From an uncultured Oscillospiraceae bacterium (GTDB taxonomy: Bacteria > Bacillota > Clostridia > Oscillospirales > Acutalibacteraceae): DNA of 64,000 nt. The position numbers and the translations under genes were made by a program. Numbering within the stretch: the stretch's first letter is position 1; each line of letters opens with the position of its first letter. The notes under the pieces were generated by a model. The model was not told the DNA's origin. It saw only the letters and a program-made list of their open reading frames with translations, and ran no database searches. This document shows, in pieces, positions 33,531 to 43,136 of this stretch. The stretch covers positions 1 through 64,000 of the forward strand of contig CABSLQ010000006.1 in assembly GCA_902478605.1 (NCBI GenBank). Direction: 5' to 3'.

Positions 33531-35318
33531 ATGTTTCCCATACGCTGGCTGTGGCGCAACTTTGATAAGAAATACCGGGTCATGCTGATTTTGGCGCTGA
33601 TTCTTTCCGCTGTCACCAGCATGATGCTGGTGATCAACCCCTTTCTGTCTGCCAAACTGTTTGACGAAGTCATTATTCCGCAGAATCCCGATCCGCTGCT
33701 TCCCCTGCTGTTTGCCATGCTGACGGTGCAGATTGTGCGGCAAGGGCTGCGCTATCTGATGATCGTTTTTCTGGAAAAATCCTCGCAGAACATGATAGCC
33801 AATCTGCGCACCCATCTGTTTACCATGCTGCAGCAGCAGGAGCGCAGCTTCTTTGATCGCAACCGTACGGGCGATCTGATGACCCGGCTGTCCGCTGATC
33901 TTGACTGGTGCCGGCATTTTTCTGCCTTTCTCGTGTACCAGGTGGTGGACAGCGTGGTCATGTTTACCTCCACGCTCATCATGTTCTTTTGTGTCAGCTG
34001 GCAGCTCACCCTGGCTCTGCTGGCGGTGACCCCGCTGCTCATGCTCATCACCAAGCTCTACTCCAAGCGGGTGCACCCGCTCTTTGTGGGCATGCGCGAT
34101 CGCCTGTCGGAGCTCAATACGGCCGCCCAGGAAAACATTGCCGGCAATCGCGTGGTCAAGGCCTTTGCACGGGAAGATTATGAGCGGCGGCGATTCCACG
34201 AAAAGAACCGGGAGTATCGGGATGCCAACCTGGACGTCAACAAGATGTGGCTGACCTTTTTCCCCATGATCGAGGTATTGGCCAACGCCATGACCCTCAT
34301 CACCATCTTCTTCGGCGGCTTTCTGATCATCCAGAGTCAGCTGCATCCCGGGCCGAATCCGTTTACGCCGGGTGAGCTGTCCATTTTCACCATGCTGTCC
34401 TGGGCGCTGGCCAACCCGATGCGCAATCTCGGTACGCTCATCAACGACCTGCAGCGTTTCGGCGCCTCGGCGACCAAAATCATTGAGATCTATTACGGGA
34501 AGCCCATCATCGCCGACCGGGCCGACGCAGTGGATCACCCCAAAGTGGAGGGGAAAATCACCTTCAACCATGTGAGCTTTTCCTTCGGGCCGGTCAAGGT
34601 GCTTGACGATGTCAGCTTTGAAGTACAGCCCGGCCAGACGCTGGCCATCATGGGGCCCACCGGTTCGGGTAAAACCACTATCATCAACCTGCTCGCCCGT
34701 TTTTATGATACGCAGGGCGGCGAGGTGCTTGTGGACGACTGCAACGTGCATATGTGGAAGCTGGAACAGCTGCGCCGGCATATTGGCACCGCCACCCAGG
34801 ATGTCTTCCTTTTTTCCGATACGGTGGAGGGCAACATCGCTTTCGGCGATCCCAGTCTGAGCGAGGAGGAAGCGCGCGATTTTGCCCGGCGTGCCGCGGC
34901 GGATGAATTTGTCTCCAAAATGCCCGAGGGCTACGATACCATTGTGGGCGAGCGGGGCGTGGGCCTCTCCGGCGGACAGAAGCAGCGCATTGCGCTTGCC
35001 CGCGCGATGGCGGTCAAGCCCGCCATTCTCGTGCTGGACGACACCACCTCCGCCGTGGATATGGAAACGGAAAAATACATCCAGCGGCAGCTGCGCGAAT
35101 TGCCCTTCCCCTGCACCAAAATTATCATTGCACAGCGTATCTCCTCGGTTAAGGATGCGGATCTCATTCTGGTACTGGAAAACGGCCGTATCACGGAACA
35201 CGGCACCCATGAGGAGCTGCTCAAAAACCGCGGCTACTACTGGGAAACCTACGCCCTGCAGAACGATATACACGAAGAGACCGCGGCGGCGGTTGCGGTG
35301 AAAGGGGGCGAGCTCTGA
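33531..35318 (+). CDS. ABC exporter half-transporter with degenerate ATP site
   Basis: A 595-residue type IV ABC exporter: six membrane helices (residues 1-320), then a nucleotide-binding domain with Walker A GPTGSGKTT and signature LSGGQ. Two catalytic positions differ from consensus: the Walker B ends LVLDD instead of LDE, and the switch is IIAQR instead of IIAHR. With its partner, whose signature is LSQGQ, this makes one degenerate and one active ATP site, as in known heterodimeric multidrug exporters. The ATG at 33531 is used (an upstream TTG would add seven residues). It overlaps the partner by one base (TGATG). Confidence 0.92.
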   Translation: MFPIRWLWRNFDKKYRVMLILALILSAVTSMMLVINPFLSAKLFDEVIIPQNPDPLLPLLFAMLTVQIVRQGLRYLMIVFLEKSSQNMIANLRTHLFTMLQQQERSFFDRNRTGDLMTRLSADLDWCRHFSAFLVYQVVDSVVMFTSTLIMFFCVSWQLTLALLAVTPLLMLITKLYSKRVHPLFVGMRDRLSELNTAAQENIAGNRVVKAFAREDYERRRFHEKNREYRDANLDVNKMWLTFFPMIEVLANAMTLITIFFGGFLIIQSQLHPGPNPFTPGELSIFTMLSWALANPMRNLGTLINDLQRFGASATKIIEIYYGKPIIADRADAVDHPKVEGKITFNHVSFSFGPVKVLDDVSFEVQPGQTLAIMGPTGSGKTTIINLLARFYDTQGGEVLVDDCNVHMWKLEQLRRHIGTATQDVFLFSDTVEGNIAFGDPSLSEEEARDFARRAAADEFVSKMPEGYDTIVGERGVGLSGGQKQRIALARAMAVKPAILVLDDTTSAVDMETEKYIQRQLRELPFPCTKIIIAQRISSVKDADLILVLENGRITEHGTHEELLKNRGYYWETYALQNDIHEETAAAVAVKGGEL

Positions 35319-37117
35319 TGGCCAGAAATAAATTCGATGTGGATGAAGACCTGGAATCCCCGTTCAGTTTTGCGCATCTCAAGCGGGCCATGAAATATAT
35401 CAAAAAGCACGCTTTCAAGATGATTCTGGCCCTTGTGCTTTCCAGTATCGCCAGCGTGGTTGCCCTCTTCGGCCCCAAAATCATGGAATGGACCCTGGAC
35501 GATGCGATCCCAAACAACGACGTCGCACAGCTCGGCCGCCTGGCGCTATTCTACACGCTGATTGTGGCCGTCGGCATCGTGTTCACCACCATCCGCGCAC
35601 GCATCATGGCCCATGTCAGCAACGAGATCATCTACGATATCCGGGAGGATCTCTTTGCCCATCTGCAGCGCCTGCCCTTCAGCTATTACGATTCGCGGCC
35701 GGCGGGCAAGATTCTCGTGCGCGTCATCAACTATGTCAACTCGGTGTCGGATATTCTTTCCAACGGCATCATCAACAGCGTGCTGGAAATCGTGAATATC
35801 ATCTTCATCGTCATCTTCATGTTTTCCACCGACGTGCTGCTTGCCACCATTGTGGTGGCCGGCCTGCCCCTGTTCGCGGCCGTTATCTGGTACATCAAGC
35901 CCAAACAGCGCCGCTACTGGCAGGTGCAGTCCAATAAAAATTCCAACTACAACGCGTATCTGGCGGAAAGCATCGACGGCGTGCATGTCAGCCAGCTGTT
36001 TGCCCGCGAAAAAGAGAACATCTCCATCATGAAACGGCTGATCGAGGCCTGCCGTACAGCCTGGCTCAAAGCCATCTATGTGGGCAACGCCGTGTGGCTG
36101 TCCTCCGAGATTATCAGCCAGATCGTCTTTACCTTTATGTACATCGCCGGCGTATACTGGATCGGCGGGACCATGGTTTCCTTCGGCGTGCTTCTGGCCA
36201 TGGGCCAGTATGTCAGCCGCTTCTGGCAGCCTATCACCAATCTGGCCAACATCTACAACTCGTTCATCAACAACATCGCCTATCTCGAGCGTATCTTTGA
36301 AACGATGGACGAACCGGTTGTGGTGGACGACGTCCCCGGCGCCAAAGAGCTGCCGCCCATCCGCGGCGGTGTGGAATTCCGCAACGTCACCTTCGAATAT
36401 GAACCGGGCGTGCATGTCCTGGAAAACCTGAGCTTCTCTGTGCGGGAAGGCGAAAGCGTCGCGCTTGTCGGTCCCACCGGCGCAGGAAAAACAACGGTGG
36501 TTAATCTTATCAGCCGTTTTTATAACCTTACCGACGGGCAGGTGCTGCTGGACGGTACCTATGACGTTGCCGGCGTCACGCTGCATTCGCTGCGCAGCCA
36601 AATGGGCATCATGCTGCAGGATAGCTTCATTTTCAGCGGCACCATCATGGACAATATCCGGTACGGCCGGCTTTCCGCCACCGATGAGGAGGTGGAAGCC
36701 GCGGCCCGGGCGGTGCGTGCCCACGATTTCATCATGGAGATGGAACGGGGCTACTATACCGAGGTCAATGAACGCGGCAGCCGGCTCTCACAGGGGCAGC
36801 GGCAGCTGATCTCCTTTGCGCGCACCCTGCTGTCCGATCCGAAAATTTTGATTCTTGACGAGGCCACCTCTTCCATTGACACCAAGACGGAACGCCTGCT
36901 GCAAGAGGGGATCGCCGCCCTGCTCAAAGGCCGCACCTCCTTCATCATCGCCCACCGTCTGTCCACCATCAAGACCTGCGACAAGATCATGTATATCGCC
37001 GACAAACACATCCAGGAATGCGGCAGCCATGAGGAGCTGCTTGCCCGGAAGGGCCTGTACTACCGCTTGTATACCGCACAGGCACAGGATCAGGGCGTTG
37101 TCCTGGCCGGCACATAA
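35318..37117 (+). CDS. ABC exporter half-transporter with canonical catalytic residues
   Basis: A 599-residue partner of the previous gene: six membrane helices, then Walker A GPTGAGKTT, a variant signature LSQGQ, Walker B ILILDEATS with the catalytic Glu, and the H-switch IIAHRLST. It supplies the hydrolytic Walker site, which pairs with the canonical LSGGQ of its partner. Translation is coupled by the 1-base overlap. The cargo cannot be told from sequence; lipids, peptides or drugs are typical. Confidence 0.93.
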   Translation: MARNKFDVDEDLESPFSFAHLKRAMKYIKKHAFKMILALVLSSIASVVALFGPKIMEWTLDDAIPNNDVAQLGRLALFYTLIVAVGIVFTTIRARIMAHVSNEIIYDIREDLFAHLQRLPFSYYDSRPAGKILVRVINYVNSVSDILSNGIINSVLEIVNIIFIVIFMFSTDVLLATIVVAGLPLFAAVIWYIKPKQRRYWQVQSNKNSNYNAYLAESIDGVHVSQLFAREKENISIMKRLIEACRTAWLKAIYVGNAVWLSSEIISQIVFTFMYIAGVYWIGGTMVSFGVLLAMGQYVSRFWQPITNLANIYNSFINNIAYLERIFETMDEPVVVDDVPGAKELPPIRGGVEFRNVTFEYEPGVHVLENLSFSVREGESVALVGPTGAGKTTVVNLISRFYNLTDGQVLLDGTYDVAGVTLHSLRSQMGIMLQDSFIFSGTIMDNIRYGRLSATDEEVEAAARAVRAHDFIMEMERGYYTEVNERGSRLSQGQRQLISFARTLLSDPKILILDEATSSIDTKTERLLQEGIAALLKGRTSFIIAHRLSTIKTCDKIMYIADKHIQECGSHEELLARKGLYYRLYTAQAQDQGVVLAGT

Positions 37118-37120
37118 AGA

Positions 37121-37155
37121 AGGACGCCGCAGCGTACAGGCTGCGGCGTCCTTTT
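37121..37155 (+). terminator. ABC exporter operon terminator
   Basis: AGGACGCCGCAG and CTGCGGCGTCCT arms followed by TTTT, directly after the 37117 stop. Confidence 0.88.
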
Positions 37156-37187
37156 GCTTGCTGTGAACAAGGGGCGACGGTGCCGCT

Positions 37188-38825
37188 TTAAAGACGCCAA
37201 TCGGCGTCGTAGGGTTCCTCCGGAAAAGAAGGGAAGACCGGCTCCTCCGCGTACACTTCGGCTGTGGACAGGAGAGCCTCGACAGCAGGCGAGTGCAGCA
37301 GCTTTTTTGCCCTGTAATAGGAGAGGCTTCGTTGTGCAAAGGGAACGTTGTCCAGCGCATCCCGCTCATTCCGCAGGGAAAGCCGGGCTTCTCTGCCGGC
37401 CTCGGTGTCATCCTCCGCCAGCCGGACAAGGGCGGGGACGGCATCCGTCCCCAGACGGCTTAACAGCGCCACATCCATCTGCTCCAGTTCCCCGTTCTGA
37501 TACTGCTCCACGTTGTGGCGGGCGATTTGTCCGTTGACACCGCCAAAGCAGAGTATGCCGAGCAGCAGCGCGGTCAGCATTCCGACCGTCCGCACAAAGG
37601 GCAGGCGGACGAAAAATTGCTTGAGCATAAGCAGCAGAAAGACCCCCGCGAGCAGCAGCATGAACCAAGAGGTATATACCCGCAGCGGCGTCAAACCATA
37701 ACGGTCGATATACAGCAGCATTTTGCGCAGCGCCGTGGCAATGAGCAGCAGGGTGCAAACGGATAGCAACATCGTGTATACCCGCACGCCGGCCGGAGGA
37801 CGTGTGGCCCCTTCCTGCCGCTTGCAGAATGCCTGCAGGCAGGCGACCAGGATCAGATTGATGACCGCGACGGCGCAGAGTTCAAAAAAGCCCCGGCGCG
37901 CATAGTCGGCATAGGCGAATCCGTCCGGCAGAAGATTCTGAAAGGCAGACAGGAAATAGGCGGACTGTGCCGTAAAAAAGAGAGCATACAATATGCAGAC
38001 CGGGGTGAGCGCCGCATACAGCACGCTGCGCGGGGCAAAACGTGCTTCCCGCGCCACCCGTTCCCAGCCGGCCGGCCCGCAGACGCCCTTCTTCAGATGA
38101 TGGCGGGAGGAAAAGGCGAGGCTGAACAGGGCAGCGGCGGCGGGAATGCCCAGGAGAAGATACAGCACGGACAAAAAGACTTGGCGTACCGCTTCGCCAA
38201 CCCCCACCCGCGCCACCGTATCCAGCAGAGAAGAAAAGGCGGCATCCGCCTGCATCAGAAGCGCACCGACCAGGAGGGTGACCGGTACGGCGAGAAGCAG
38301 ACCAAGGAGTACCCCGCGCAGCGGTTTTTTGGTGGGGATTTTGGCCAGGAGCCGCCGCAGGGAACCGAACAGGCCGCTATAGGCGGTGAATGGCAGCACG
38401 CACAGCGCCCGGCAGGCATCCGCCGGCCAGCTGCCGCGCAGCAGCGGCCCGGCATCTTCCGCACGGGAAACCCAGAGCGTGCCGAGCAGCCAAAGAAACA
38501 GCGCGCACACAAACGAGACCGGTCCCTGTGCATACAACGAAAACGACAGGCTGAACAGGACGATAAGCCCCAGCCAGAGCCAGCGGGTAAGCGGCAGGGC
38601 GGCGCCGGTCCCGCGCCGATACAAGCCGACTGCCAGGCAAAAAAGCAGCAGCATGGCGGTTGTGCCGAATCCGTACCCGCCAAAAAACAGCCACCGCACC
38701 CCCATATAGCCGAGCAGGATACAGCAAAGGGCATACAGACTGTCCGCCAGGGTATAGACCGGCCGGTCTGGCGATGCAGGAAGCGCCGGAACCCATGCCG
38801 GCGCGGCAGGAATTTCTGGTTGCAT
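37188..38825 (-). CDS. DUF4173/DUF4153-type polytopic membrane protein
   Basis: A 545-residue integral membrane protein with about 12 hydrophobic segments, then a soluble C-terminal tail of about 100 residues. YARRGFFELCAVAVINL and the IDRYGLTPLRVYTSWF region match what I recall of DUF4173 proteins, whose function is unknown. The ATG at 38825 is preceded by AGGAGG at seven bases; a GTG two codons earlier is rejected. It converges on the ABC exporter terminator and is divergent from the decarboxylase gene. Confidence 0.78.
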   Translation of the reverse strand: MQPEIPAAPAWVPALPASPDRPVYTLADSLYALCCILLGYMGVRWLFFGGYGFGTTAMLLLFCLAVGLYRRGTGAALPLTRWLWLGLIVLFSLSFSLYAQGPVSFVCALFLWLLGTLWVSRAEDAGPLLRGSWPADACRALCVLPFTAYSGLFGSLRRLLAKIPTKKPLRGVLLGLLLAVPVTLLVGALLMQADAAFSSLLDTVARVGVGEAVRQVFLSVLYLLLGIPAAAALFSLAFSSRHHLKKGVCGPAGWERVAREARFAPRSVLYAALTPVCILYALFFTAQSAYFLSAFQNLLPDGFAYADYARRGFFELCAVAVINLILVACLQAFCKRQEGATRPPAGVRVYTMLLSVCTLLLIATALRKMLLYIDRYGLTPLRVYTSWFMLLLAGVFLLLMLKQFFVRLPFVRTVGMLTALLLGILCFGGVNGQIARHNVEQYQNGELEQMDVALLSRLGTDAVPALVRLAEDDTEAGREARLSLRNERDALDNVPFAQRSLSYYRAKKLLHSPAVEALLSTAEVYAEEPVFPSFPEEPYDADWRL

Positions 38826-38972
38826 GACCACGCCTCCTTTGGTGATTTCCCTGCCACTATACCACGGGGTATTCTATTTGTCAATAATAATTTATTGTTT
38901 TTCAATAAGCGTTTGCCATGGGGCCCGGTATGGTATATACTGTAACCAACCTATACACAGGGGGGAAACCGC

Positions 38973-40367
38973 GTGAAAGATCCGCAGAGGGATACCGAAA
39001 GGACGCCGCTTGCGGCCGCCATAGACGGGCATCTGGAGAAAAACCGGGCGTCTTTTCACACGCCGGGACACAAGGGGCGGGCGCCGTTTTTAAATTTCCT
39101 GGCCTCGCTGCCGGCGGACCTGACCGAACTGCCCGATACGGGCAGTTTGTACGATGGCCAGGATGCCATTGAAGCGGCGGAAGCCAGGGCGGCGCGCGCA
39201 TTCGGGGCACAGCTGACCCTGTTCAGCGGAGGCGGCTGCACCCTGTGTATCCAGACGATGCTGCTGCTGGGGGCGGGTGCCGGCGGCCGGGTGCTGATGG
39301 CGCGCAACGCGCACCGCAGCGCGGTTCACGCCGCCGCTCTTCTCGGCCAGGACATCGTCTGGCTGTGGCCTCCGGAAAGCGGGCAGGGCGGCTTTCCCCA
39401 GCCTGCGGCGGCGGATGTGGAAAACGCATTGAAGACCGATCCGTCCATACGGGCCGTCTATGTCACCAGCCCCGATTATTACGGCAGGCTCTGCGACATC
39501 GAGGGGATGGCGGCGGCATGCGCGCGGGCGGGGATCCCCCTGCTGGTGGACAATGCGCACGGCAGCCATCTGGGCGCGTTCGGGCGTCACCCGCTGGCAC
39601 TCGGCGCGGCCATGACTGCCGACTCGGCGCACAAGACGCTGCCGGTGCTGACCGGCGGGGCCTATCTGCATATCAGCGCCCGCTTCCCGGTTACACGGAC
39701 CGAGGCCAAGGCGGCCATGGCGCTTTTCGGATCCACCTCGCCTGCCTTTCCCGTGCTCGCGTCCCTCGACGCGGCGCGGCAGTGGTGGGAAACGGAGGGA
39801 AAGGACGCCTATCGGGCACTGGCGGCCCGCAGCGCGGCGCTGCGGGAAGAGGCTGCCGCTGCGGGTGTGGTGTGCCCGGCCTTTTCCGAGGTGGAGGAGC
39901 GGCTGCGCGATCCGGTACGCCTGACGCTGGACGGGGCGCCGGGCGGCCTGGCGGGGGACGCGCTGGCCGACTGGCTGCGCACCCAGGGGTGTGAGCCGGA
40001 ATACGCCGACGCGCGGTATGTGGTGCTTATCCCTACGCCATTCAACCGCGCAGAGGATTGGGAACGGCTGACCGCCGCGCTGCGCGCGCTGCCGGCGCAG
40101 GCGGCCGGCATGGCGAAGCAGAAGAAACCCGCATTCGATCCCTATCGGGTACGGCCCCGGAAGGCATGCACTCTGCGGGAGGCACTCCTCCGGCCGGCGC
40201 AGACGGTGCCGGCCGCGCAGGCGGCCGGCCGGATCGCCGCGCGAACCGTCTGCCCCTGCCCTCCGGGCGTGGCGGCCGTCGTACCGGGGGAGAAACTGAC
40301 CGCATCGCTGGCCGAAGCGCTGGAAAGTGCGGGATTTGCTCAACTTGTTGTTTTAAAAAACTTGTAA
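38973..40367 (+). CDS. Orn/Lys/Arg decarboxylase-like PLP enzyme (YaaO-like)
   Basis: A 464-residue fold-type I PLP enzyme. FHTPGHKG is near the N-terminus, DNAHGSHLG precedes the PLP lysine in DSAHKTLPVLTGGAY, and the C-terminal decarboxylase domain (FDPYRVRPRKACTLREAL) is present. The group includes arginine/lysine decarboxylases that feed polyamine synthesis; the substrate is not fixed by sequence. The GTG at 38973 follows AGGGGGG. It stands just before darA, as YaaO does in the Bacillus tmk-darA-holB region, although tmk is missing between them here. Confidence 0.85.
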   Translation: MKDPQRDTERTPLAAAIDGHLEKNRASFHTPGHKGRAPFLNFLASLPADLTELPDTGSLYDGQDAIEAAEARAARAFGAQLTLFSGGGCTLCIQTMLLLGAGAGGRVLMARNAHRSAVHAAALLGQDIVWLWPPESGQGGFPQPAAADVENALKTDPSIRAVYVTSPDYYGRLCDIEGMAAACARAGIPLLVDNAHGSHLGAFGRHPLALGAAMTADSAHKTLPVLTGGAYLHISARFPVTRTEAKAAMALFGSTSPAFPVLASLDAARQWWETEGKDAYRALAARSAALREEAAAAGVVCPAFSEVEERLRDPVRLTLDGAPGGLAGDALADWLRTQGCEPEYADARYVVLIPTPFNRAEDWERLTAALRALPAQAAGMAKQKKPAFDPYRVRPRKACTLREALLRPAQTVPAAQAAGRIAARTVCPCPPGVAAVVPGEKLTASLAEALESAGFAQLVVLKNL

Positions 40368-40390
40368 CGGCGCATAAAATACAGTATAAT
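40362..40390 (+). promoter_or_regulatory. darA-holB-ricT promoter
   Basis: TTGTAA (40362-40367, overlapping the decarboxylase stop), 17 bases, TATAAT (40385-40390). It lies about 60 bases ahead of darA. Confidence 0.7.
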
Positions 40391-40451
40391 AAAAGTATAC
40401 TGCTGGACTGCAGCCGGATTTTATCCTCACACTGAAACGGAGGTTCATTTT

Positions 40452-40772
40452 ATGAAACTGATTTTTGCCATTGTCAACAAGGATGACAGCGGCTCGGTGT
40501 CGTCCGCCCTCACCCGGGAAGGGTTTTCGGTCACCAAGCTGGCGACCACGGGCGGCTTCCTGATGTCGGGAAATACCACCTTCCTGGTCGGTACGGACGA
40601 TTCCCGTGTCGACGAGGTGATTTCCATCATCGAAAAGCATTCCAAAAAACGCACCCAGATGGTGCCCAGCTCCACCTATGGCGCTTCCACCTATGCGTCC
40701 TTCCCGGTGGAGGTTACGGTAGGCGGTGCGACCGTGTTCGTCACCGATATCGAGCGGTATGAGAAGATATAA
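40452..40772 (+). CDS. darA: cyclic-di-AMP-binding PII-like protein
   Basis: A 106-residue PII-like trimeric protein (DarA/PstA/YaaQ family) that binds c-di-AMP. MKLIFAIVNKDDSGSVSSAL, TKLATTGGFLMSGNTTFL, the long T-loop with VPSSTYGASTYASFPVEV and the C-terminal VTDIERYEKI fit the family closely. AACGGAGG precedes the ATG. Its place beside holB and ricT is the conserved Firmicutes arrangement, although the partner it regulates is not known. Confidence 0.95.
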   Translation: MKLIFAIVNKDDSGSVSSALTREGFSVTKLATTGGFLMSGNTTFLVGTDDSRVDEVISIIEKHSKKRTQMVPSSTYGASTYASFPVEVTVGGATVFVTDIERYEKI

Positions 40773-40804
40773 GGAACGGCGGAGACGGCCGGGGACGGGA
40801 TTCC

Positions 40805-41800
40805 ATGCGATTTGAACATTTCGCGGGGAACGCACCGGCAAAGCGGCTGCTTGCTGCCGCCGTGGATACGGAGCGGTTTCCCCATGCGCTGGTGATTGAA
40901 GGCCCCCCCGGAAGCGGCCGGCGGACACTGGCCCGGCAGCTGGCCAAGGCGGCCGTCTGCCTGTCCGAAGGGGAGAAGCCGTGCGGCGTCTGCCCCGGCT
41001 GTATAAAAGCGGCGGCCGGCGGACACCCCGACATTACCGAAGTGGGGGGAGACGGTGCCGCGCGTTCCTTTCACATTGACGCGGTGCGCGCCGTGCGCGA
41101 CAGCGCGTATGTGCTGCCCAACGAAGCGCCCCGGCGGGTGATCCTGCTGGTCGGCGCGCATAATATGACCGAGCAGGCGCAGAACGCGCTGCTCAAGATT
41201 CTGGAAGAGCCGCCCGCGCATGTGGCCTTTATCCTCACCTGTGAGAACCGGGCACAGCTGCTGCCCACGGTACTGTCCCGGTCGGTGTGTGTGGCGCTGG
41301 CGGGGGTGCCGGAAGAGGAGGCGCTGCCGCTGCTGCGCGAACGCCTGCCGAACAAGGATCCGGACGAGCTGCGCCGCGCGCTGGCGGTTTTCGGCGGCAT
41401 CATCGGGCGGGTGCTCGACGGGATGGAGGACGGCTCCTTCCAGCGGGTATTGGAGCTGACCCCCGCCATGGCCGAAGCGATTATTGCACCGGATGAGCTT
41501 ACGCTGCTGCGCCTGGCCGCGTCACTGGATCGCGATCGGGAGACGATCGCCGGGGTGCTCGGCGGCCTGCATCTGCTGCTGCGCGACGCCCTTGTCCGGC
41601 GCTGCGGCGGGAAGCAGCTGGCGGCTTTATCCACTGCGCCCGAAACGGCGGACAAGCTGTCCCGCGCGTTGACGCGGTCCCAGCTGATGGCGCTTGTGGA
41701 GACGGTGGAGGGGCTGCAGCAGGCGCTGTCCCGCAACATGAATATGACCTTGTTCGCGACCCTGCTTGCCGCACGTCTGCGTGCGGCGGCCGGGCGATAA
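40805..41800 (+). CDS. holB: DNA polymerase III delta' subunit
   Basis: A 331-residue clamp-loader subunit. It has the P-loop-like GPPGSGRRT with Arg in place of the usual Lys, a four-Cys zinc module (CGVCPGCI) and the delta'-specific run MTEQAQNALLKILEEPP. The changed P-loop fits delta', whose ATP site is often inactive. It opens and loads the sliding clamp together with the tau/gamma and delta subunits. The ATG at 40805 follows GGGGACGGGA; the gap to darA is 32 bases. Confidence 0.94.
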   Translation: MRFEHFAGNAPAKRLLAAAVDTERFPHALVIEGPPGSGRRTLARQLAKAAVCLSEGEKPCGVCPGCIKAAAGGHPDITEVGGDGAARSFHIDAVRAVRDSAYVLPNEAPRRVILLVGAHNMTEQAQNALLKILEEPPAHVAFILTCENRAQLLPTVLSRSVCVALAGVPEEEALPLLRERLPNKDPDELRRALAVFGGIIGRVLDGMEDGSFQRVLELTPAMAEAIIAPDELTLLRLAASLDRDRETIAGVLGGLHLLLRDALVRRCGGKQLAALSTAPETADKLSRALTRSQLMALVETVEGLQQALSRNMNMTLFATLLAARLRAAAGR

Positions 41801-41866
41801 AAGGAGCCTGCGCCTTTGCGGAGGCCGGGAATAGAAGAGCCGGGCAACCGGATTAGGAGGCCATCT

Positions 41867-42733
41867 ATGGCAGTTATTATAGGAATTCGTTTCAAGAACA
41901 CCGGCAAGGTGTACTATTTCGATCCCGGGGAGAACACCCTGCGCAAAGGGGATCTCGTGGTGGTGGAAACCGCCCGCGGCACCGAGTGCGGCGAGGTGGT
42001 GATCCCCAACAAAGAGGTGGCGGATGCCACCATTGTCAAGCCGCTTAAGCCGGTGCTCCGCGTCGCAACGGCGGAGGATAAAAAGCGGGCCCGGGACAAC
42101 CGGGACAAGGAAGAAAAGGCGATGCGCCTTTGCCAGGAGAAGATTGCGGCCCACAAGCTGGATATGAAGCTGGTAGACGTGGAATACACCTTTGACAATT
42201 CCAAGATTCTGTTTTATTTTACGGCGGACGGCCGGGTGGATTTCCGCGATCTGGTCAAGGATCTCGCCTCGGTGTTCCGCACCCGCATTGAGCTGCGCCA
42301 GATTGGCGTGCGCGACGAGGCCAAAATGCTTGGCGGGCTGGGGATTTGCGGGCGGCCCTTCTGCTGCTCCCAGTTCCTCAGCGATTTTCAGCCCGTGTCG
42401 ATTAAAATGGCCAAGGAACAAGGGCTTTCGCTCAACCCGACCAAGATTTCCGGGTCGTGCGGCCGCCTGATGTGCTGCCTGAAATATGAGCAGGAGGCCT
42501 ACGAGTCGCTGCTGCGCAGCACCCCGAAGGTGGGGAGCCTCGTGACCACCAAAGAAGGCAAGGGCGTGGTGACCGAAAGCAATATCCTCACCGGTGCGCT
42601 CAAGGTGCGCCTGGACAAATCACCCGACTCGCCGCCCGTGTCGATGACCCGGGAGGATGTCAAGGTCATCCGCGACAACAAAATCAAGGTGGCAAAGGAA
42701 GAGCAGGAGACGCTTTCCGCACTGGAAGAGTGA
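41867..42733 (+). CDS. ricT: PSP1-domain protein RicT (YaaT)
   Basis: A 288-residue PSP1 protein. The basic N-terminal strand IIGIRFKNTGKVYYFDPG leads into the PSP1 core and the Cys-rich segment GICGRPFCCSQFL followed by GSCGRLMCCLKYEQ, which carries the [4Fe-4S]-binding cysteines of the RicT/RicF/RicA complex. In B. subtilis that complex stimulates RNase Y and RNA processing, and affects sporulation and competence. The ATG at 41867 follows TAGGAGG; the longer ORF start at 41816 has no ribosome site. Order after holB is as in Bacillus. Confidence 0.94.
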   Translation: MAVIIGIRFKNTGKVYYFDPGENTLRKGDLVVVETARGTECGEVVIPNKEVADATIVKPLKPVLRVATAEDKKRARDNRDKEEKAMRLCQEKIAAHKLDMKLVDVEYTFDNSKILFYFTADGRVDFRDLVKDLASVFRTRIELRQIGVRDEAKMLGGLGICGRPFCCSQFLSDFQPVSIKMAKEQGLSLNPTKISGSCGRLMCCLKYEQEAYESLLRSTPKVGSLVTTKEGKGVVTESNILTGALKVRLDKSPDSPPVSMTREDVKVIRDNKIKVAKEEQETLSALEE

Positions 42734-42784
42734 CGGGCCGTGTGTCGAAAGGGGCCGCCCGTGCAAAAAAATGCTGGAAACCGG

Positions 42785-42812
42785 TTGCTTTTTTGAAGCG
42801 ATATGGTATTAT
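42785..42812 (+). promoter_or_regulatory. ferredoxin promoter
   Basis: TTGCTT (42785-42790), 16 bases, TATTAT (42807-42812), about 30 bases before the ferredoxin ATG. This suggests the ferredoxin can be transcribed apart from ricT. Confidence 0.55.
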
Positions 42813-42844
42813 TAAAGGGATCCCATCAATAGGAGGTGCTACAA

Positions 42845-43015
42845 ATGGCCTATAAAATCAGCGATGACTGCATCGCCTGCGGTGCGTGCGAGGCGGAATG
42901 CCCCGTGTCGGCGATTTCCGAAGGTGACGGCAAATACGTCATCAATCCCGATGTCTGCACCGAGTGCGGCAGCTGCGCGGATGTCTGCCCGGTTGGCGCT
43001 CCTCAGGCGGAGTAA
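42845..43015 (+). CDS. 2[4Fe-4S] ferredoxin
   Basis: A 56-residue clostridial-type ferredoxin that is shorter than common ORF cut-offs. It has two clusters of cysteines, CIACGACEAECP and CTECGSCADVCP, each in the CxxCxxCxxxCP pattern that binds one [4Fe-4S] cluster. It transfers single low-potential electrons in the cytoplasm. AGGAGGTGCTACAA precedes the ATG. It is an insertion relative to the Bacillus ricT-yabA-trmN6 order, and the electron donor is not evident here. Confidence 0.97.
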   Translation: MAYKISDDCIACGACEAECPVSAISEGDGKYVINPDVCTECGSCADVCPVGAPQAE

Positions 43016-43136
43016 TCCTTAGATCCCTTGTGCCGTGCGGCTGTCCGCTTGGCGGCGCGGGGGATCTATATCGTAACGCATTGCCGGGCGGCCCTTGGCG
43101 GGCCTGTCCGGCATTTCGCGTTTTAGGGGGAGATGT

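Noticed and set aside
33471..35273. Long open frame antisense to the first ABC exporter gene
   Set aside because: It is the reverse-strand shadow of a strongly conserved transporter in GC-rich DNA, has low-complexity His/Gln-rich sequence and no ribosome site.
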